Assembly (NCBI GenBank): GCA_026075535.2 | Contig: AP026546.1 | Coordinates: 744,001-808,000 of the forward strand | Length of the DNA: 64,000 nt | Direction: 5' to 3' | Source: Tricholoma matsutake | Taxonomy: Eukaryota; Basidiomycota; Agaricomycetes; Agaricales; Tricholomataceae | Shown: piece by piece, positions 32,771 to 45,400 of the stretch | Numbering within the stretch: position 1 is the first letter of the stretch | How the letters are laid out: each line of letters starts with the position of its first letter | Program-made: the position numbers and the translations under genes | Notes under the pieces: generated by a model | The model's database searches: none | Told to the model about the DNA's origin: nothing | What the model saw: only the letters and a program-made list of their open reading frames with translations

Positions 32771-35738
32771 TGTTGGATTGGCAAGCTAACGCAAGATCCG
32801 AAACCCAGACTCGCGCTAGTGGCCGCCGTTCTATTTTTACATCATATCTACATTCCTCTCGACGTCCCTACTTGCAACCCTATCATGCTACAATATTGCG
32901 TTGCTGCTGTGCTTGTACTACTACTCCCTATTCTTAGTTTTCGATCAAGTTCATATCATCACAGGTTATTGGCCCCTGGATTTCGTAACTATCGTGTCTT
33001 TCAGTCCCAATGTCTATGACAACCACCACACTTACCACCACCAACATCCTTCCATCGTCAGTTCTAAGCTCTTACCCATGGGCTTGAACTGGACCGCATT
33101 CCCCATCCATTTTAAGGAAGCAATCGAGGCGAAAGGTTTCTAGGGCCATTTTGATGGCACCAAAGCCGAAGCCGACTCTGAGTTCACCACCTGTTGCTGG
33201 AGAACAAGACACACTGAATCAGTGGTTGAAAGACGAGCGGTCCACGAAGGTGCTTCTCACTCACCAATCCCTGACTCGACATTGATCCAAATCCACACAA
33301 AAGAGTCCCTAATGGACAGGTGGAATCTTATTATCATCACAGTGTTCACTCAGAAGGGTGCTTTCGCCCCCAAGCCGAGTTGCATACTCGCTTCATGGAT
33401 TCAAAATGCCCTGATAAGGGCAATGTTTGTGAGTTCTTGGATGAGTTACAAGTTGAGAAGGAGAAGCTGGCTACTTACAGCGTCGTCATTGAGGACAAAG
33501 ACTACCTCTCCACCATTATCAGTTCCCTCCCTAATTTCCTCTCCAACTTCGCTTCTAGTCTTCTTGCAAATGCGAGGTTGCATGCGAAGACTGTCAATCC
33601 CGATCAGTTGATCTCGTTGATCTCTGAGGAATACGACCGCAGCGTATCACAGCGTTTGCAGCTGCGCCATGAAATCTTCGAAGACGGATGAGAAAGATGA
33701 AGCTATGCTTGCATGTCGAATGGGAAGGGGAAGCAGGAGCGCAAGCCTCGTGGTGTGTGCTGGAACTGTGGAGAGAAAGGTCATTTCAAGTACAAGTGTC
33801 CTAAGCCTGCGAAAGTCACGAAGAACGACTCACCTAAGAAGGGCGGTTCGCTGTTGAAGATGATTCGGAAGACGAGGCCACTTTTTTCGTTGAAGGTGAT
33901 TGGGAGTCTGATGATGATCTCCTGGAGCTTTGCACTGTGTCCGACTCCGATTCTGAGGAAGGTTCTGATGCCGAGCCTGATGGGGATAGTGAGGGGATTG
34001 GTTCTCTGAGATCGATGAAAGCGATGAGGGCAGTGGCTGGAAAACCGAGGAGTTATTCGAGGCTGATGGTAGCGAGTGCGGCTCGCTAGTCAGTGTTGAC
34101 TCGAACTCGGTAGCCTCTGACCTTGAAGATGCTGCAGTTAATGTTGACACTTCCAGCATTACCGACGCGGATCACGTACCTCGTGTCGAAGTTTATGACT
34201 CAGGGTGCACCAGGCACATTTCCCCATATCGAGACGCAATTGATAATTTTGTCAAGATCCCCCCAAAGTCGTTCCGAGCTGCGAATAAGCAAAGTTTTAA
34301 GGCAGTTGGAACAGGCGAGATGATGATCGACGTACCAAATGGTGTTGACATCTCAAATGGTGTTGACATCTCGCAGCTGAGTCTCACTGAGGTGTTGTAT
34401 TCACCAGAAGTCGGGTACACACTTGTGTCTGTGGGCCGTCTCGATGATAAAGGCTTCTTGTTGACGTTTGCTGGTGGCAAATGCACTATCAAAGGGCCAG
34501 ACGGCGCATGGGTGGGTGCAGTCCCAAAGAATAGTAACGCCTTTGTAAAGTTGCGCATAGCGAGAAGTGAACACGGCAACTGAGGTCCTTACCTTGGATC
34601 AATTCCACCGTCGTATGGGTCATATTTCCGGAAGTAGCGCGGAAGCTTGTTGACAAAGGCTTCGTGACGGGCGTGAGATTGGAAACCACGCCAACCGGTG
34701 ACCTTCTTCTGCGAGTCCTGTGTGTATGCGAAGGCTCGAGAAGGGGAACGTGCTACAGAGTTTGGTGGTGAAATTCATAGTGACCTGTGGGGACCAGCGC
34801 CCGTGGCTACGAAGGCTGGAAAGCGCTATTACGTCACTTTCACGGATGACAAGACGCGCTCGACTTACCTGAAGTTACGACAGAGCGAAATGTCTATTAT
34901 GACAAATCATGCCTGTCAGAAACGAAAACTGATGACTTACCAAATTCTTCGACATCCACTACTCCACTGACACCTCCTGCTCAACCCGTTGCACCTGAAG
35001 TCTCATCTCCCATTCGTTCGCATGCCCCAAGTCCCAGTCCATCTGATAATCAGGATCTTCACGAAGAAGAGCCTGTCCCGCAAAATGCGTTAGGAAGCCG
35101 AGCCAGCGCTTCGTGATCTCCTCGATGGCCATGGAGCTACCTCAGCTCGCCCATCCGATCCCACCATCACTGCAGGTGTGCAAGTACCTCCCATCGTTAA
35201 CGAAGCCCAGAATTCTGTGCTTGAGGGGGAGGGAATGGCCGATTGGATGATGACTGCGGATTTTATACGAATACGTCATGGTGGCCGAAAAGAGTGATTT
35301 TGAGGCTCTTGAACCGAGGTCTTTGACAGAGGCAAAGTGCCGTCCTGACTGGCAGCTGTGGTAGAAGGCAATTCACGAGGAGTTAGCAACTTTACGAGAA
35401 GCTGGAACTTGGGAACTCACCGAAGCGCCCAAAGGAGCCAATATTGTCGGCTCAAAGTGGGTTTTTCGCGCGAAGAAGGATGCGTCTCGTTGCGCAGGGT
35501 CGACTATTTCGATACATTGGCTCCCGTTGCTAAGCTCGCGTCGATTCGAGCCGTTCTTGCTATGGCCGCTGCAGAAGACATGGAGCTCCATCAGATCAAT
35601 ATCAAGGGAGCATATCTTAATGGGGAACTCACCGAACGAGAGACAATTTACATGTCTCAGCCTCCCGGGTATCCCGCTCCAGATTCTGCTGGCAAAGTCT
35701 GCCGTCTCTGCAAGACGTTGTATGGGTTGAAGCTCTGA
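32771..35738 (+). mobile_element. second copia element, truncated and decayed
   Basis: A putative 5' LTR (32771-32963) begins TGTTGGATTG and ends ATCATCACA. It is followed by GGTTATTGGCCCC, a one-mismatch version of the half tRNA-iMet primer site of the other copia. Gag begins near 33010 (TTNILPSS, then NWTAFPIHFKEAIEAKGF). CWNCGEKGHFKYKC (33755-33800) is a CCHC zinc knuckle. Protease shows YDSGCTRHI at about 34195. An integrase start has IHSDLWGPAP with its Asp intact, then a large part is missing. RT starts again at about 35490 with YFDTLAPVAKLASIRAVLAM and ends at KTLYGLKL. The second half of RT, RNase H and the 3' LTR are gone. Many frame slips separate the pieces. Confidence 0.8.
33753..33800 (+). 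other. CCHC zinc knuckle of truncated copia Gag
   Basis: CWNCGEKGHFKYKC follows the C-x2-C-x4-H-x4-C pattern used by Gag nucleocapsids to bind RNA. The other copia in the window lacks this motif. Confidence 0.85.
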
Positions 35739-36177
35739 CTGTCCCATTCTCGGTAAAAACAACCGTTAAATCTACAACAATAAGATAATTCATCAAACAC
35801 AATCCGAGATACGGACCAATAACTGACCTCATCACTCGAAGGCACAACATGCGGTAATGACCTCGTATCCATGCCCTCACTTCTTGTACACCAACCCTCA
35901 TCTTCTCGTAGTAATCATCTTGCCCGGAAGTTGAACAAGAACTACCTTGCCATGCGAGATTCTGTAGACTTGAAGTGTACAGTTCGTATTCGGCGTCATT
36001 TAGAGCAGAGGCATGGAGACTAAGCTGCCGCATTACAACATAAGACACGCCTGAAAGAAAAAGTAAGTCTGGACGAATGTCAGATGAGCTACGACGCGTT
36101 GATCGAACTTGAAGTGAGTAAACAAGGATAAACAAAGAGGTTCCTGCAGAGTCGTTGGGCTCTAGAACATCAAGCAT
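35629..36177 (-). CDS. hypothetical protein fragment, minus strand
   Basis: A 182-codon open frame overlaps the truncated copia end for its last 110 bases only, so the upstream part looks genuinely coding. Features are an N-terminal MLDVLEPNDSAGTSLFILVYS, mid-region LYTSSLQNLAWQGSS and VRAWIRGHYRML. I do not recognise a family. It may be the remaining 5' end of a gene cut by the copia truncation; this region therefore looks like a junction rather than an intact locus. Confidence 0.35.
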   Translation of the reverse strand: MLDVLEPNDSAGTSLFILVYSLQVRSTRRSSSDIRPDLLFLSGVSYVVMRQLSLHASALNDAEYELYTSSLQNLAWQGSSCSTSGQDDYYEKMRVGVQEVRAWIRGHYRMLCLRVMRSVIGPYLGLCLMNYLIVVDLTVVFTENGTVRASTHTTSCRDGRLCQQNLERDTREAETCKLSLVR

Positions 36178-36336
36178 GTTGATTTAAGCGAGATAAAGAC
36201 ATGAGAAGCAAGATAAAATACACCTGCATCTGCCCCAAAGTTTTTGGGAGCTCGCGTCATGTCCTTGTTACACTACTGAGCAACTACATCATGCTAAGTA
36301 CCGCTGATGATGTAATCGACATGGGCTGACACGAAT

Positions 36337-38868
36337 GTGGCAGTCCGCTTCCTCTTCCTCCTCCCTCTTCTGGCCCATTCCCTGCAAATGCCTGAGTGGC
36401 GGGAGTGTTTAGCTCATTTTATCTTTAGTGTCTGGCTTTGGGAGCATCTCAGGGAACATGAAAACTGGAGACTGCTGGCTATCTGGGCAGACGCTACTTC
36501 TGCTGATAAAAACCCCAAACCTGCTAATCTGGACTGTGTACATATGCTGGATGCCAACAACAAGTGGAAACGCGGTACCAAGAGCTCACAGACATATCTC
36601 TGGCCCGCCATGTGGGGGAAAACTAGTTCAAATCCTCGCCCTCCACCAATTACTACCCTCGAACTTAAAGGCATTAGGAAGACTAATCGTTCACTTATTC
36701 TGGATTTTGGGGGATCTGTGGTTCCAGGTAAGTCTTCAGTTGATATTTCTGTGTTGTGATGTGCACTTTTTCATTTTGTATTTTGTATTTTGTTTGCAGC
36801 TGTCGTACTTGACCCATACTTCTGTTCAACTCTACAAGAGATCGATGTGGGAGACATCTGTGTGTGGGGTGCCATCAACTGTGCATACCTTTTCCTCATT
36901 CAATCAATGACTGTCTCAAGCTTACCAACAGAAACGTGGATTTCGTATCGGAATCGCGTTCGAGTTTGATGAATACGTTCTTGCATTTATTACGTTAGAT
37001 TTCTTAATTCAAGTATGTGTTTCCATCAAGTTCTGATCTGCGGTGCATTCTACTGATGTTTGTTTGTTTGTTAGCCAATTTGGGAAGTTTCATTCGAAAG
37101 GCTTCCCCCATGTCCACCCGATGTCTGCACCGAGTGGGTCCTCTTCTTGCAGGGAGTTGCAGACTGGATCCGTAGCCAGGCGAATAAGGCGTGGACACGT
37201 CTGGCTTGTGAGGCCATTCGGGATGCAGGAACTATCTGGAGTGGTATCGGTGTGTATACGAGTTCAGAGCTCTTTTTCGATGGTGGTATGTTTTATTCTA
37301 TGGTGTTACCGAAATTTGCTTTGCTGTGCAATTCATCTCTTATCCCAGGCCTCTCGCCTTTCCTCACAGTGGCAGAGGTTTTCGATTGCCCTTCTCGAAC
37401 AGCTCGATTCTGTGCTGCATTTTATTCCTTTGCAAAGCGGTCCGTAAATGATTTGTGGTATGTTGGTCATATTCTTGATCATCAAACCGCCATCAAATAG
37501 AGCTTTGTATAGGGGTCTATTGTCTCCTTGCATCCATCCGAAGGCGTTGGTGCTTGCACCTACTGTGAAGCAGCGCTTAACATACGCAGACTGGCTCCAT
37601 GTATATGGAAAATCCCGGAGCCGGTTTCCAAGTCGAATGGGTAAATTACTTGATAACTACAAGGTCAGATATTGTCATAACATGCAAAATTGTAGACTTC
37701 AATTTCTCACACTTAGGAAACATTGCATGGACTTGAGCATTCTGGAAACAACTGGTATCGGGATTCAGAACCTCTCTATGATGTTTTCGATCCTGAATTC
37801 ATCCGACTTGCACTTGGCGGACCACTGGCAACTGAAACACCAACAGTGGGATCTCTAATCTTTGGCAGGGATATTTGGTCAGGATTTGGTCACTCATGCA
37901 GTGAATCCACCACCGTGGATCCTCTTACAGTATTATTTACTGAACGAGGCATGTTTGCATTTTTTATATATTCCATATTATATTTCTGACATGGTAACGG
38001 ATCTACTAAAATCCAGGACTTCTTAATCAAAATACATATCTCTGCCCCGATCATTACACCACTTTGTTCACAGAAGACAAGAAATTCTGGTCAAACTGCG
38101 AAACTCTTACATATCGTGCGACAAAACAAATTTGGACCATTATGCCTTCTTTTCCTGAAAACTCCTATTCTACATTGCATGCCAAAGTGTATGTATATTG
38201 ATATATTTATTTGCTGCAGTGAACCACTGATGTTATCTATTGTACCACAGAAGTAAGAAAGACATTACGCTAGTTGAGGGCCAAGCTCGGGAGGATATGT
38301 TGTTTCGTCACATCGTTGAAGAGACAAACAAGGTAGCCATTGGTCCTCTAGAATATTGTGGGAATGGTACAGTTATCCTAGGACTGGGTGGTAAAGAACA
38401 GTACATATGACAATTGCATTTACTGGACTTTTTTAAACCCCATACAGTCTTTATGTCGCACAGAATGATCCTGCAGTACCTCCAAACATTGCTCTACGTG
38501 CTGCTCTCAAGAGTAATCGGAAAACAATCAAGACATCTGGTCAGAGTAAAGGCCCAATGACAAATGTGGAGAGGGCAAAGGTTAGGAAAATCAAGAATGC
38601 TATTCACGATCGGTCTTCCTCTCCTAGCTCTGTGTGCACCACATACTCTACTTGTTCATCCAATCTCAGTCTTGGTGATCTTGGCTTTTCCTCTGATGAT
38701 GCTCCAATCTCCTTGCCCCTCCCTTCCCCACCACCCAAAAGGCGGAGACTAAGTTTTGATAGGTGGCTTGCATCACAGGAGGACATTGTAGAAAATGATA
38801 TGGATATGGGTATTGGTATAGGAAGCAGTGCTCGGTCTACAAGGTCCCAATCTCATCATAGAAATTAG
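36337..38868 (+). CDS. multi-exon hypothetical gene, not transposon-like
   Basis: Many short exons with GT-AG introns give one protein, as far as I can join them: an N-terminal block near 36390-36730 (MPEWRECLAHF, KRGTKSSQTYLWPAMWGK), then PIWEVSFERLPPCPPDV and GVADWIRSQANKAWTRLACEAIRDAGTIW (37075-37285), LTYADWLHVYGKSRSRFPSRM, LEHSGNNWYRDSEPLYDVFDPEF, TPTVGSLIFGRDIWSG, TYLCPDHYTTLF, and a C-terminal disordered region with PPPKRRRLSF (probable nuclear localisation signal) ending at 38868. Splice sites such as GTATGTTTTATT...TCCCAG (about 37285-37350) support the model. I know no function. No transposase, RT or TIR signs are seen, so it may be a host gene or captured cargo. Confidence 0.5.
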
Positions 38869-39280
38869 AGATTTAATCAAACAGTGATCTATGGAGTAAA
38901 AGATGGAGTTATTGAATGATCAGATGTGAGTTATCACTCAGTCCGAGAGCGCCGAGTGGCGGATAACTGAATAATACAACACATTACATACATAATACAT
39001 ATCGCCATCCCACAATTGATGCTCTTACAAGTACCCAATTGTCATTATGAGAGTAAGGCCTACCTACTATCGCTGTAGTGTTGCGCTGCCTTGTTGACCT
39101 GTAGAGTTCAAGTTAGAGGAACGCGCATTATTCTTTGGTTGTCATGCACAACGTAACTGGCGTCGGCATGGTTTGTGGAGCGAAAATAGAGGGGGAGCGA
39201 TGCTCTTCAGAATGCTCTCATGCCGACAAACAATGATACTCTACTGTATTCTACTCTACCACTATGCAATGTCTAACCTA
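38869..39280. other. intergenic, no gene seen
   Basis: A/T-rich non-coding sequence following the multi-exon gene. No motif recognised. Confidence 0.4.
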
Positions 39281-39690
39281 TGCTGGCCTCTCGTCTAATT
39301 GGGACCTTCAAACGACACCTGAATAGAGTCAGAATCAGATCAAACAGATGAGAACTTACTAAGATCTCAAGTACCTCCTACTAACAAAGATGTGGTTGTT
39401 GCAAAAGAATGAGTAAGCGCTGGCCTCTCGTCTAAGTGGGACCTTCAAATGACACCTAAACAGAGTCAGAATAAGCATAAGATCATAGCAAACAGATGAG
39501 AACTTACTGAGATCTCAAGTACTCATATCAAGCCCCTACTGACAAAGATGTGGTTGTTGCAAAAGAACAAGTAGGTGCTGGCCTCTTGTCTAATCAGGAC
39601 CTTCAAACAACATCTAAATAGAATCAGAATAAGCCTAATATCATATAAAACAGACCAGGACTCACTTAAGATCTAGAGCAACCAAAAACA
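39281..39690. repeat. three-copy tandem repeat, 137-158 bp units
   Basis: Units start at about 39282, 39419 and 39577 with GCTGGCCTCT(C/T)GTCTAA. Each contains GACCTTCAAA, AGAGTCAGAAT-like sequence, CAGATGAGAACTTACT and AGATCTCAAGTA. The first two share ACAAAGATGTGGTTGTTGC. The second is longer by a 21-bp insert. The third is the most diverged. Confidence 0.8.
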
Positions 39691-40390
39691 TACTCATACA
39701 GAAGGCGGGTTAAGTGCAGGTCACGGGTGACAAAAGTGTGACCCATACCCGTACCCGGAGATACCTATAGCTGTGACCCGCATGGGTTACCCCAACCTGT
39801 GCCAATCCCTAATTACCAGGCTCAAATTCAAGTTGTAAAGATAAGTCAATGCACCCCATGGAGTGCAGCATTCCCATGGGTTGTTCACGTGACCACTGTG
39901 GTTGACAGTTGTCAACACGAGATTATGCGTGACGTGGTGCTCTTGCAGCCCCATGTAGCAGTTGCTCGAGGGGATGGGTGCGGGTGGTGTGTCGTCCATA
40001 GTCGTCATTATCAGGGACAATGTTTAAGTGAATTAAAATACCGTGAGTAGAGCACCCCATGGGGCGCTCATGTGACTTATTCTATACAAGTGAGTCAACT
40101 TAGAATAATAACCACCAATGCCGCCATCCTCCCTTTCACCTCACTAGTACACCTTTCCACTCCATCAACATCCACCACCACCACGACTCCCATGCACATT
40201 CCCATGCCAGCAAGAGCCACTAATGGCTGCCAACAAACCCTTTTGGGTGCAATGCAGGCCCAAATGACGATTGTGTCGTTTGGGCCCTAGGTAAGTTCTT
40301 TTCTCTGTTCCTTGTTCTTTTCAACTAAATAATCTATTTTGTTCATTTTTAGGAAGTATACTACTGCCAGAGACATGTGCTGACATGATA
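39691..40390. other. non-coding, short inverted and direct repeats
   Basis: GGTCACGGGTGACA...TGTGACCC near 39720-39780 forms GTGACCC/GGGTCAC-type inverted pieces. GCACCCCATGG-GTGC occurs at about 39850 and 40053. No open frame is convincing. The left edge of the gypsy element (40391) has lost the first bases of its LTR. Confidence 0.45.
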
Positions 40391-40769
40391 TAATAAAATT
40401 TCATTTTATTTATTATGTCGAATTATGCTACATGATGCCAAATGATGCTACACTTTGATAGCATGAGAATTTTATTTTGCACGCATCAAGATGCATGCAC
40501 ATGTATGCATGCATCATCAGTAACAACAATGTACAATATATGTAACATAGTATATAAACCCTAAATATACACCTAGGGGACCCAGTTGTGTTCTCTTAGG
40601 TATTCCACCTATGTTTTTGGTGTGAAAGGCCTATCTCAACAAACTCACCTATTAATAACCCCTCGCATCAAAACCATCAATTTCCCCATCACAAGCGTGG
40701 ATCCTGCCCCCTTCTTGTAGAGAGAACCCACATGGTCTTAGCTAGCAGATAGTGGGTGTCACCCTAACA
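40391..40769 (+). repeat. gypsy 5' LTR (5' end missing)
   Basis: Matches 46108-46483 along its length and ends CACCCTAACA. TATATAAA at 40551-40558 is a probable TATA box. The first 24 bases of the LTR (TGTTAGGAAACC...) are replaced by unrelated sequence. Confidence 0.85.
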
Positions 40770-41148
40770 GAAGAACACAACTTCCCATATCAGTGTGCCT
40801 TCTCTTACTTGCACATACGTCATTGTTTCACCACACCACATCCGATTACTCATCCTTCCAGCATGAGCCAGAAGTACTTGTATATACGTAATCTAATCTA
40901 CCTTTTCTTTCATAAGCCAACGCCAGGCCTCGCCTTACATTGCGACCGCCAGTGATCATTAGGACAGCTGCAACCAGACAACCAATTGGATCTGGTTTAG
41001 TTACAATTTACATTACTCTATTCGGACAACTATTTTAGTTACATGCCGAATTCAGTGATATCTCTGAGATCAGGCACTGTTGGAAGGGTTATTGATCCGA
41101 AGTGTCAAAAATTTGTCGAAGAAGTGATTCATCACAGATTTTACAATT

Positions 41149-42250
41149 ATGTCTGAACCTTCAACTTCTAATCCCAGTCCTAATCCTGTTCCCATGCCTG
41201 CACTAGAGGCAAAAATTGATGTGCTTACAGTGCAAATGTCGCAATTAGTGTCAGTATTGGCAGCATCACAGCCCAGACAAGCAGAAGTACAGCCAGAGAT
41301 GATAGGAGAAAGAGATGATGAGATGGAGGAGATGGTGGAGTGGATGTCACAGGAGGATGAGACGGCAGAGAAATCTGGAAATGGAAAAGCGCGCTTACCT
41401 AAGTACACACCCCCACAAACTTTTGATGGTACCATGGAGAATACAAAATCCTTCATCAGCTCTATAGTATTGTACATCCATGGGAAGAAGCCAGAGTTTC
41501 ATACAGCCGAGTCTAGGATTATGTTTGCTCTCTCATACATCCAGGGGGGGAAAGCACAGTTCTGGAGGAACAAAGCTATAAATCAAATTGCCACGGGAAA
41601 TAAACCATTTGCAAGCTTCAAGGAATTTTTGGAGAGATTGCAGGCACAGTTTGGAGATCCTAATCCAAAGGCAACAGCCAATGATAAATTAAAGACCATG
41701 CACCAAGGTTCCCTAACAGCGGATGAATTTATTTTGCAGTTCAAAGCAGAAGCTTCACAGATGGATATGGGAGAAGCCGCATTAGTAGAATTTTTGAAAG
41801 CAGGATTAAATCTCTCTTTATTCAAGTCTATCTACCGACTACCTTCTATGTCAGAGAAGTTGGACAAGTGGTATAATTGGGCAATGTGCCTTGACCAGCA
41901 ATATCGGCAGGAACAGGCAGAGTCAAAGTTGATGTACGGAAGTAGTAAATTTGGGAAGTCATCAGGAGGAAAGTCTGAGAAAGGAAAAGTGCCTCAGGTG
42001 CAAGCTCCAAGGGCACAGCCACTGGCCATGGCAGTGACACCTATAGTTATGGAGTCAGCAGCACCAGCAGAGGCAATGGAGGTTGATCAAGCAGGGAGAT
42101 GAGCCCCACTTAAATGTTTTAACTGTGGGCAGTTAGGACACATTTCTAGGAATTGTAGGCAGAAGAGAAAGATTAGGGAAGCTACAATCAAGGAAGTGAA
42201 GCTGGAGGAAGGCAGGCAGAAGAATTTTGTGGAAGAGTCCCAGTGAAGGT
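41149..42250 (+). pseudogene. gag: gypsy Gag with zinc knuckle past a TGA
   Basis: MSEPSTSNPSPNP begins the frame. The retrotransposon-gag region includes PQTFDGTMENTKSF, FALSYIQGGKAQFW and ANDKLKTMHQGSLTADEF. The frame stops at TGA (42100-42102), but continues in phase with APLKCFNCGQLGHISRNC, a perfect CCHC knuckle (42112-42160). The stop is thus probably a mutated Arg codon, not the natural end. Confidence 0.85.
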
Positions 42251-42465
42251 TTCTCCATTGGTGACCCAGAATTGTTACAATGTATTAGTATCCGAGGAAA
42301 CCCAGAGCAAATCAGAAAAGGAAATCGAGGAGGAGTACAACCTGTTCTGAATCACGTGACGAAAAGGAGTACAACTGTTGTCAATCACGTGACAATTTTC
42401 ACACATCATTTTCGAAAACCCCTAAATTCTTTATTCGCTCTGCGCGAATAGAACCCAAAATCACC

Positions 42466-45400
42466 TTGACTATGGGACTGAAGACAGTGGACACACATGC
42501 AGCGATTGATGTGGAAGCGTTGCTTGATGCTACAGGATTATTTATTAATCAATCCTTAATTACCGGAAACAGTATTAACACATGCAAGCTGGTGCAACCT
42601 ATAATGGTGTATAATATTGATAGAATGGTCAATCATGGAGGAACTATTAAGGAGGAGGTGACTATGGTATTAAAGTATCAGGAGCATTAGGAGTGAGCCA
42701 TATTTGAAGTGTGTGATCTTGGGAAAACCAATCTAATAATAGGATGTCCATAGTTATGGAAGCATAATCCCAAAATTGATTGGAAAACTGGGAAAGTACA
42801 AATGACTCGTTGTCCTAAGGAACATAATGTGTATGGGAGGAAGATGAAGAAGGAGAAAAGGAAAAAGAAAGAGAAAGAACATCCGAGGAAGTATTCTGTT
42901 ATGATGGAGGAAGTGGAGGATGAGGAAATGCCAAATGGGGAAGTTCCGATCATGATCGAGAAAGAAGAGCAGAAGCAAACCTTTAGAGCAATTTGTGGAG
43001 GACAGTTGTGGGACAAGGATATCATAAAGGTGGAGAAGCCAGTGGAGGAATGGGTGCCAAAAGTGTATCATGAACATCTGTCAGTATTCCAGAAGAAAGA
43101 GTCTGAGTGAATGCCGGTGTGGAAGCCATGGGATCATGTAATCGAGATGAAGCCAGGGTTTGTGCCGAAGAAGTCGAAGGTATATCCATAATCTCTGATG
43201 GAACAAGAAGAAGTGGATGCATTCCTGAAGGAGCAATTGTGGAAAGGATACATACAACCTTCGAAATCACCGCAGACATCACCAATATTCTTTGTACCAA
43301 AAAAGGATCAAAGGAAGAGGATGTGTACAGATTATAGGTATCTGAATGAGTGGACAGTGAAGAACGCATACCCCTTGCCATTGATCTCAGAAATAATTGA
43401 CAAGGTGGGAAAAGCCAAAGTCTTTACAAAATTGGATTTACAATGGGATACAACAATGTATGAATAAAGAAAGGAGATGACATTTGCCATGCATTGAGGA
43501 TCCTTTGAGCCACTTGTCATGTTTTTTGGGATGACTAATAGTCCCCCAACCTTTCAAAATATGATGAACGACATTTTCAAGGACATAATAGACAAAGGCA
43601 TGGTAATAATATTTATTGACGACATTCTAATATTCATGGAGGATGGAGAAAATCATGAGGCAATAGTGCAGGAGGTGTTATGGAGGTTGGCAGAGAATGA
43701 TCTATTTTTGAAACCGAGAAGTGTGTGTTTGGGGCAAGTGAAATCGAGTTCCTAGGATTATTGATCAGCCCTGATGGGATTAAAATGGATCCGATCAAGG
43801 TACAGGCAATTACAGATTGGCCTGCGCCCACCCATGTCAAGGAGGTTCAAGCCTTCTTGGGACTCACAAATTATTATCGTTGCTTTGTGCACAATTTTTC
43901 TAAAATTGCTGCACCCTTACATAACCTTGTGAAAGGGAGTAGTGTGGAGGTGGGGAGAGCAGCAGCAGACAGTATTTGAGGAGTTGAAGAGGAAGTTTGT
44001 GGAGGGACCAATATTAGCCCCAGTGGATTTCACATGCCCTTTGCGAGTGGAATCAGATGCATCCGACTTTGCTACTGGAGCAGTATTATCAATGCTGTGT
44101 GAAGATGACAAATGGCATCCTTGTGCATATCTGTCCTGAGGGTTGAATGATGTGGAGAGAAATTATGATGTGCATGACAAAGAGATGTTGGGGATAATAT
44201 GAGCATTAGAGGCGTGGAGGCATTATTTGGAAGGATATATGCATCAGATTAAGATCTGGACAGATCATCAAAATCTGCAATACTTCATGTCCGCTAAAAA
44301 GCTTAATCGCCGGCAAGCACATTGGGCATGGGCATTATTCCTATTGCATTTCAATTTTCACTTGGTCCACAAAGTGGGAAGCTTAATAAGGACAGCAGAT
44401 ACATTATCCAGACATATTGATCATAAAAGGGGGGTGGAGGAGGACAATAAAAATGTTACCTTACTGAAACCCAAATACTTTCGCATTTGTGCTATGCATC
44501 AAGGGCATCTATTAATAGATAGCTCGGAAACAGAAATGTTGTCTAAAATTAGACAATGTTCAGAAATGGATGATGAAGTAGTGGAAGCCGTGAAAGCTCT
44601 GAAGGGAGAGAAGAAGGGTAATATTAAAGGAGATGAGTGGGCTGAGGAACAAGGGTTGGTGTTGTTTCAAGGAAAGGTGTATGTACCGAAGGATCAGGAT
44701 TTACAAAGGGAGATTGTCCAGTTACATCATAATATGCTGACTGCTGGACACCCAGGAAGATAGAAGATGTTGGAATTAGTAATGAGAAATTATTGGTGGC
44801 CTGGAATTTCGAAGTATGTGTTGGGGTATGTGGATGGGTTTGATACATGCATGAGGGGGAAGAAATTTCCAGAAAAACCTGCAGGAAAATTAATGCCAAA
44901 CCCTATACCTAAAGCGCCATGGTGAGATATATCTGTGGATTTTTATTACCGGATTGCCTGAGGCTCAAGGGTACAATGCAATATTCGTAGTATGCAACTG
45001 CTTTACAAAGGAGGTCCATATTATTCCTACTACTACAGAAACCTCATCATTGGGCTTGGCATGCCTCTATCTAAATTAGGTATGGCGGTTACATGGATTA
45101 CCTGATACCGTTATCTCCGATCGTGGACCACAATTTGCTTCCACATTTATGCAAGAGCTAAATAACATATTGGGAATTCAAACCAAATTATCTATGGCAT
45201 ATCACCCACAGACTGATGGGCAGATGGAGAGAATGAATCAGGAGTTGGAGCAGTACCTACGTATGTTTGTCAACTACTGACAAACCGACTGGCCCGAATG
45301 GCTGGCAATTGCCGAGTTTTCCCACAATAACAAATTCCATTTGGCTACTAGTATGTCACATTTTTTCACGAATTATGGATATCATCCTCACATGGGAGTA

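Noticed and set aside
39281..39690. CRISPR-like array
   Set aside because: Units are over 130 bp, diverged and without regular short spacers; it is a simple tandem repeat in a fungal nuclear genome.
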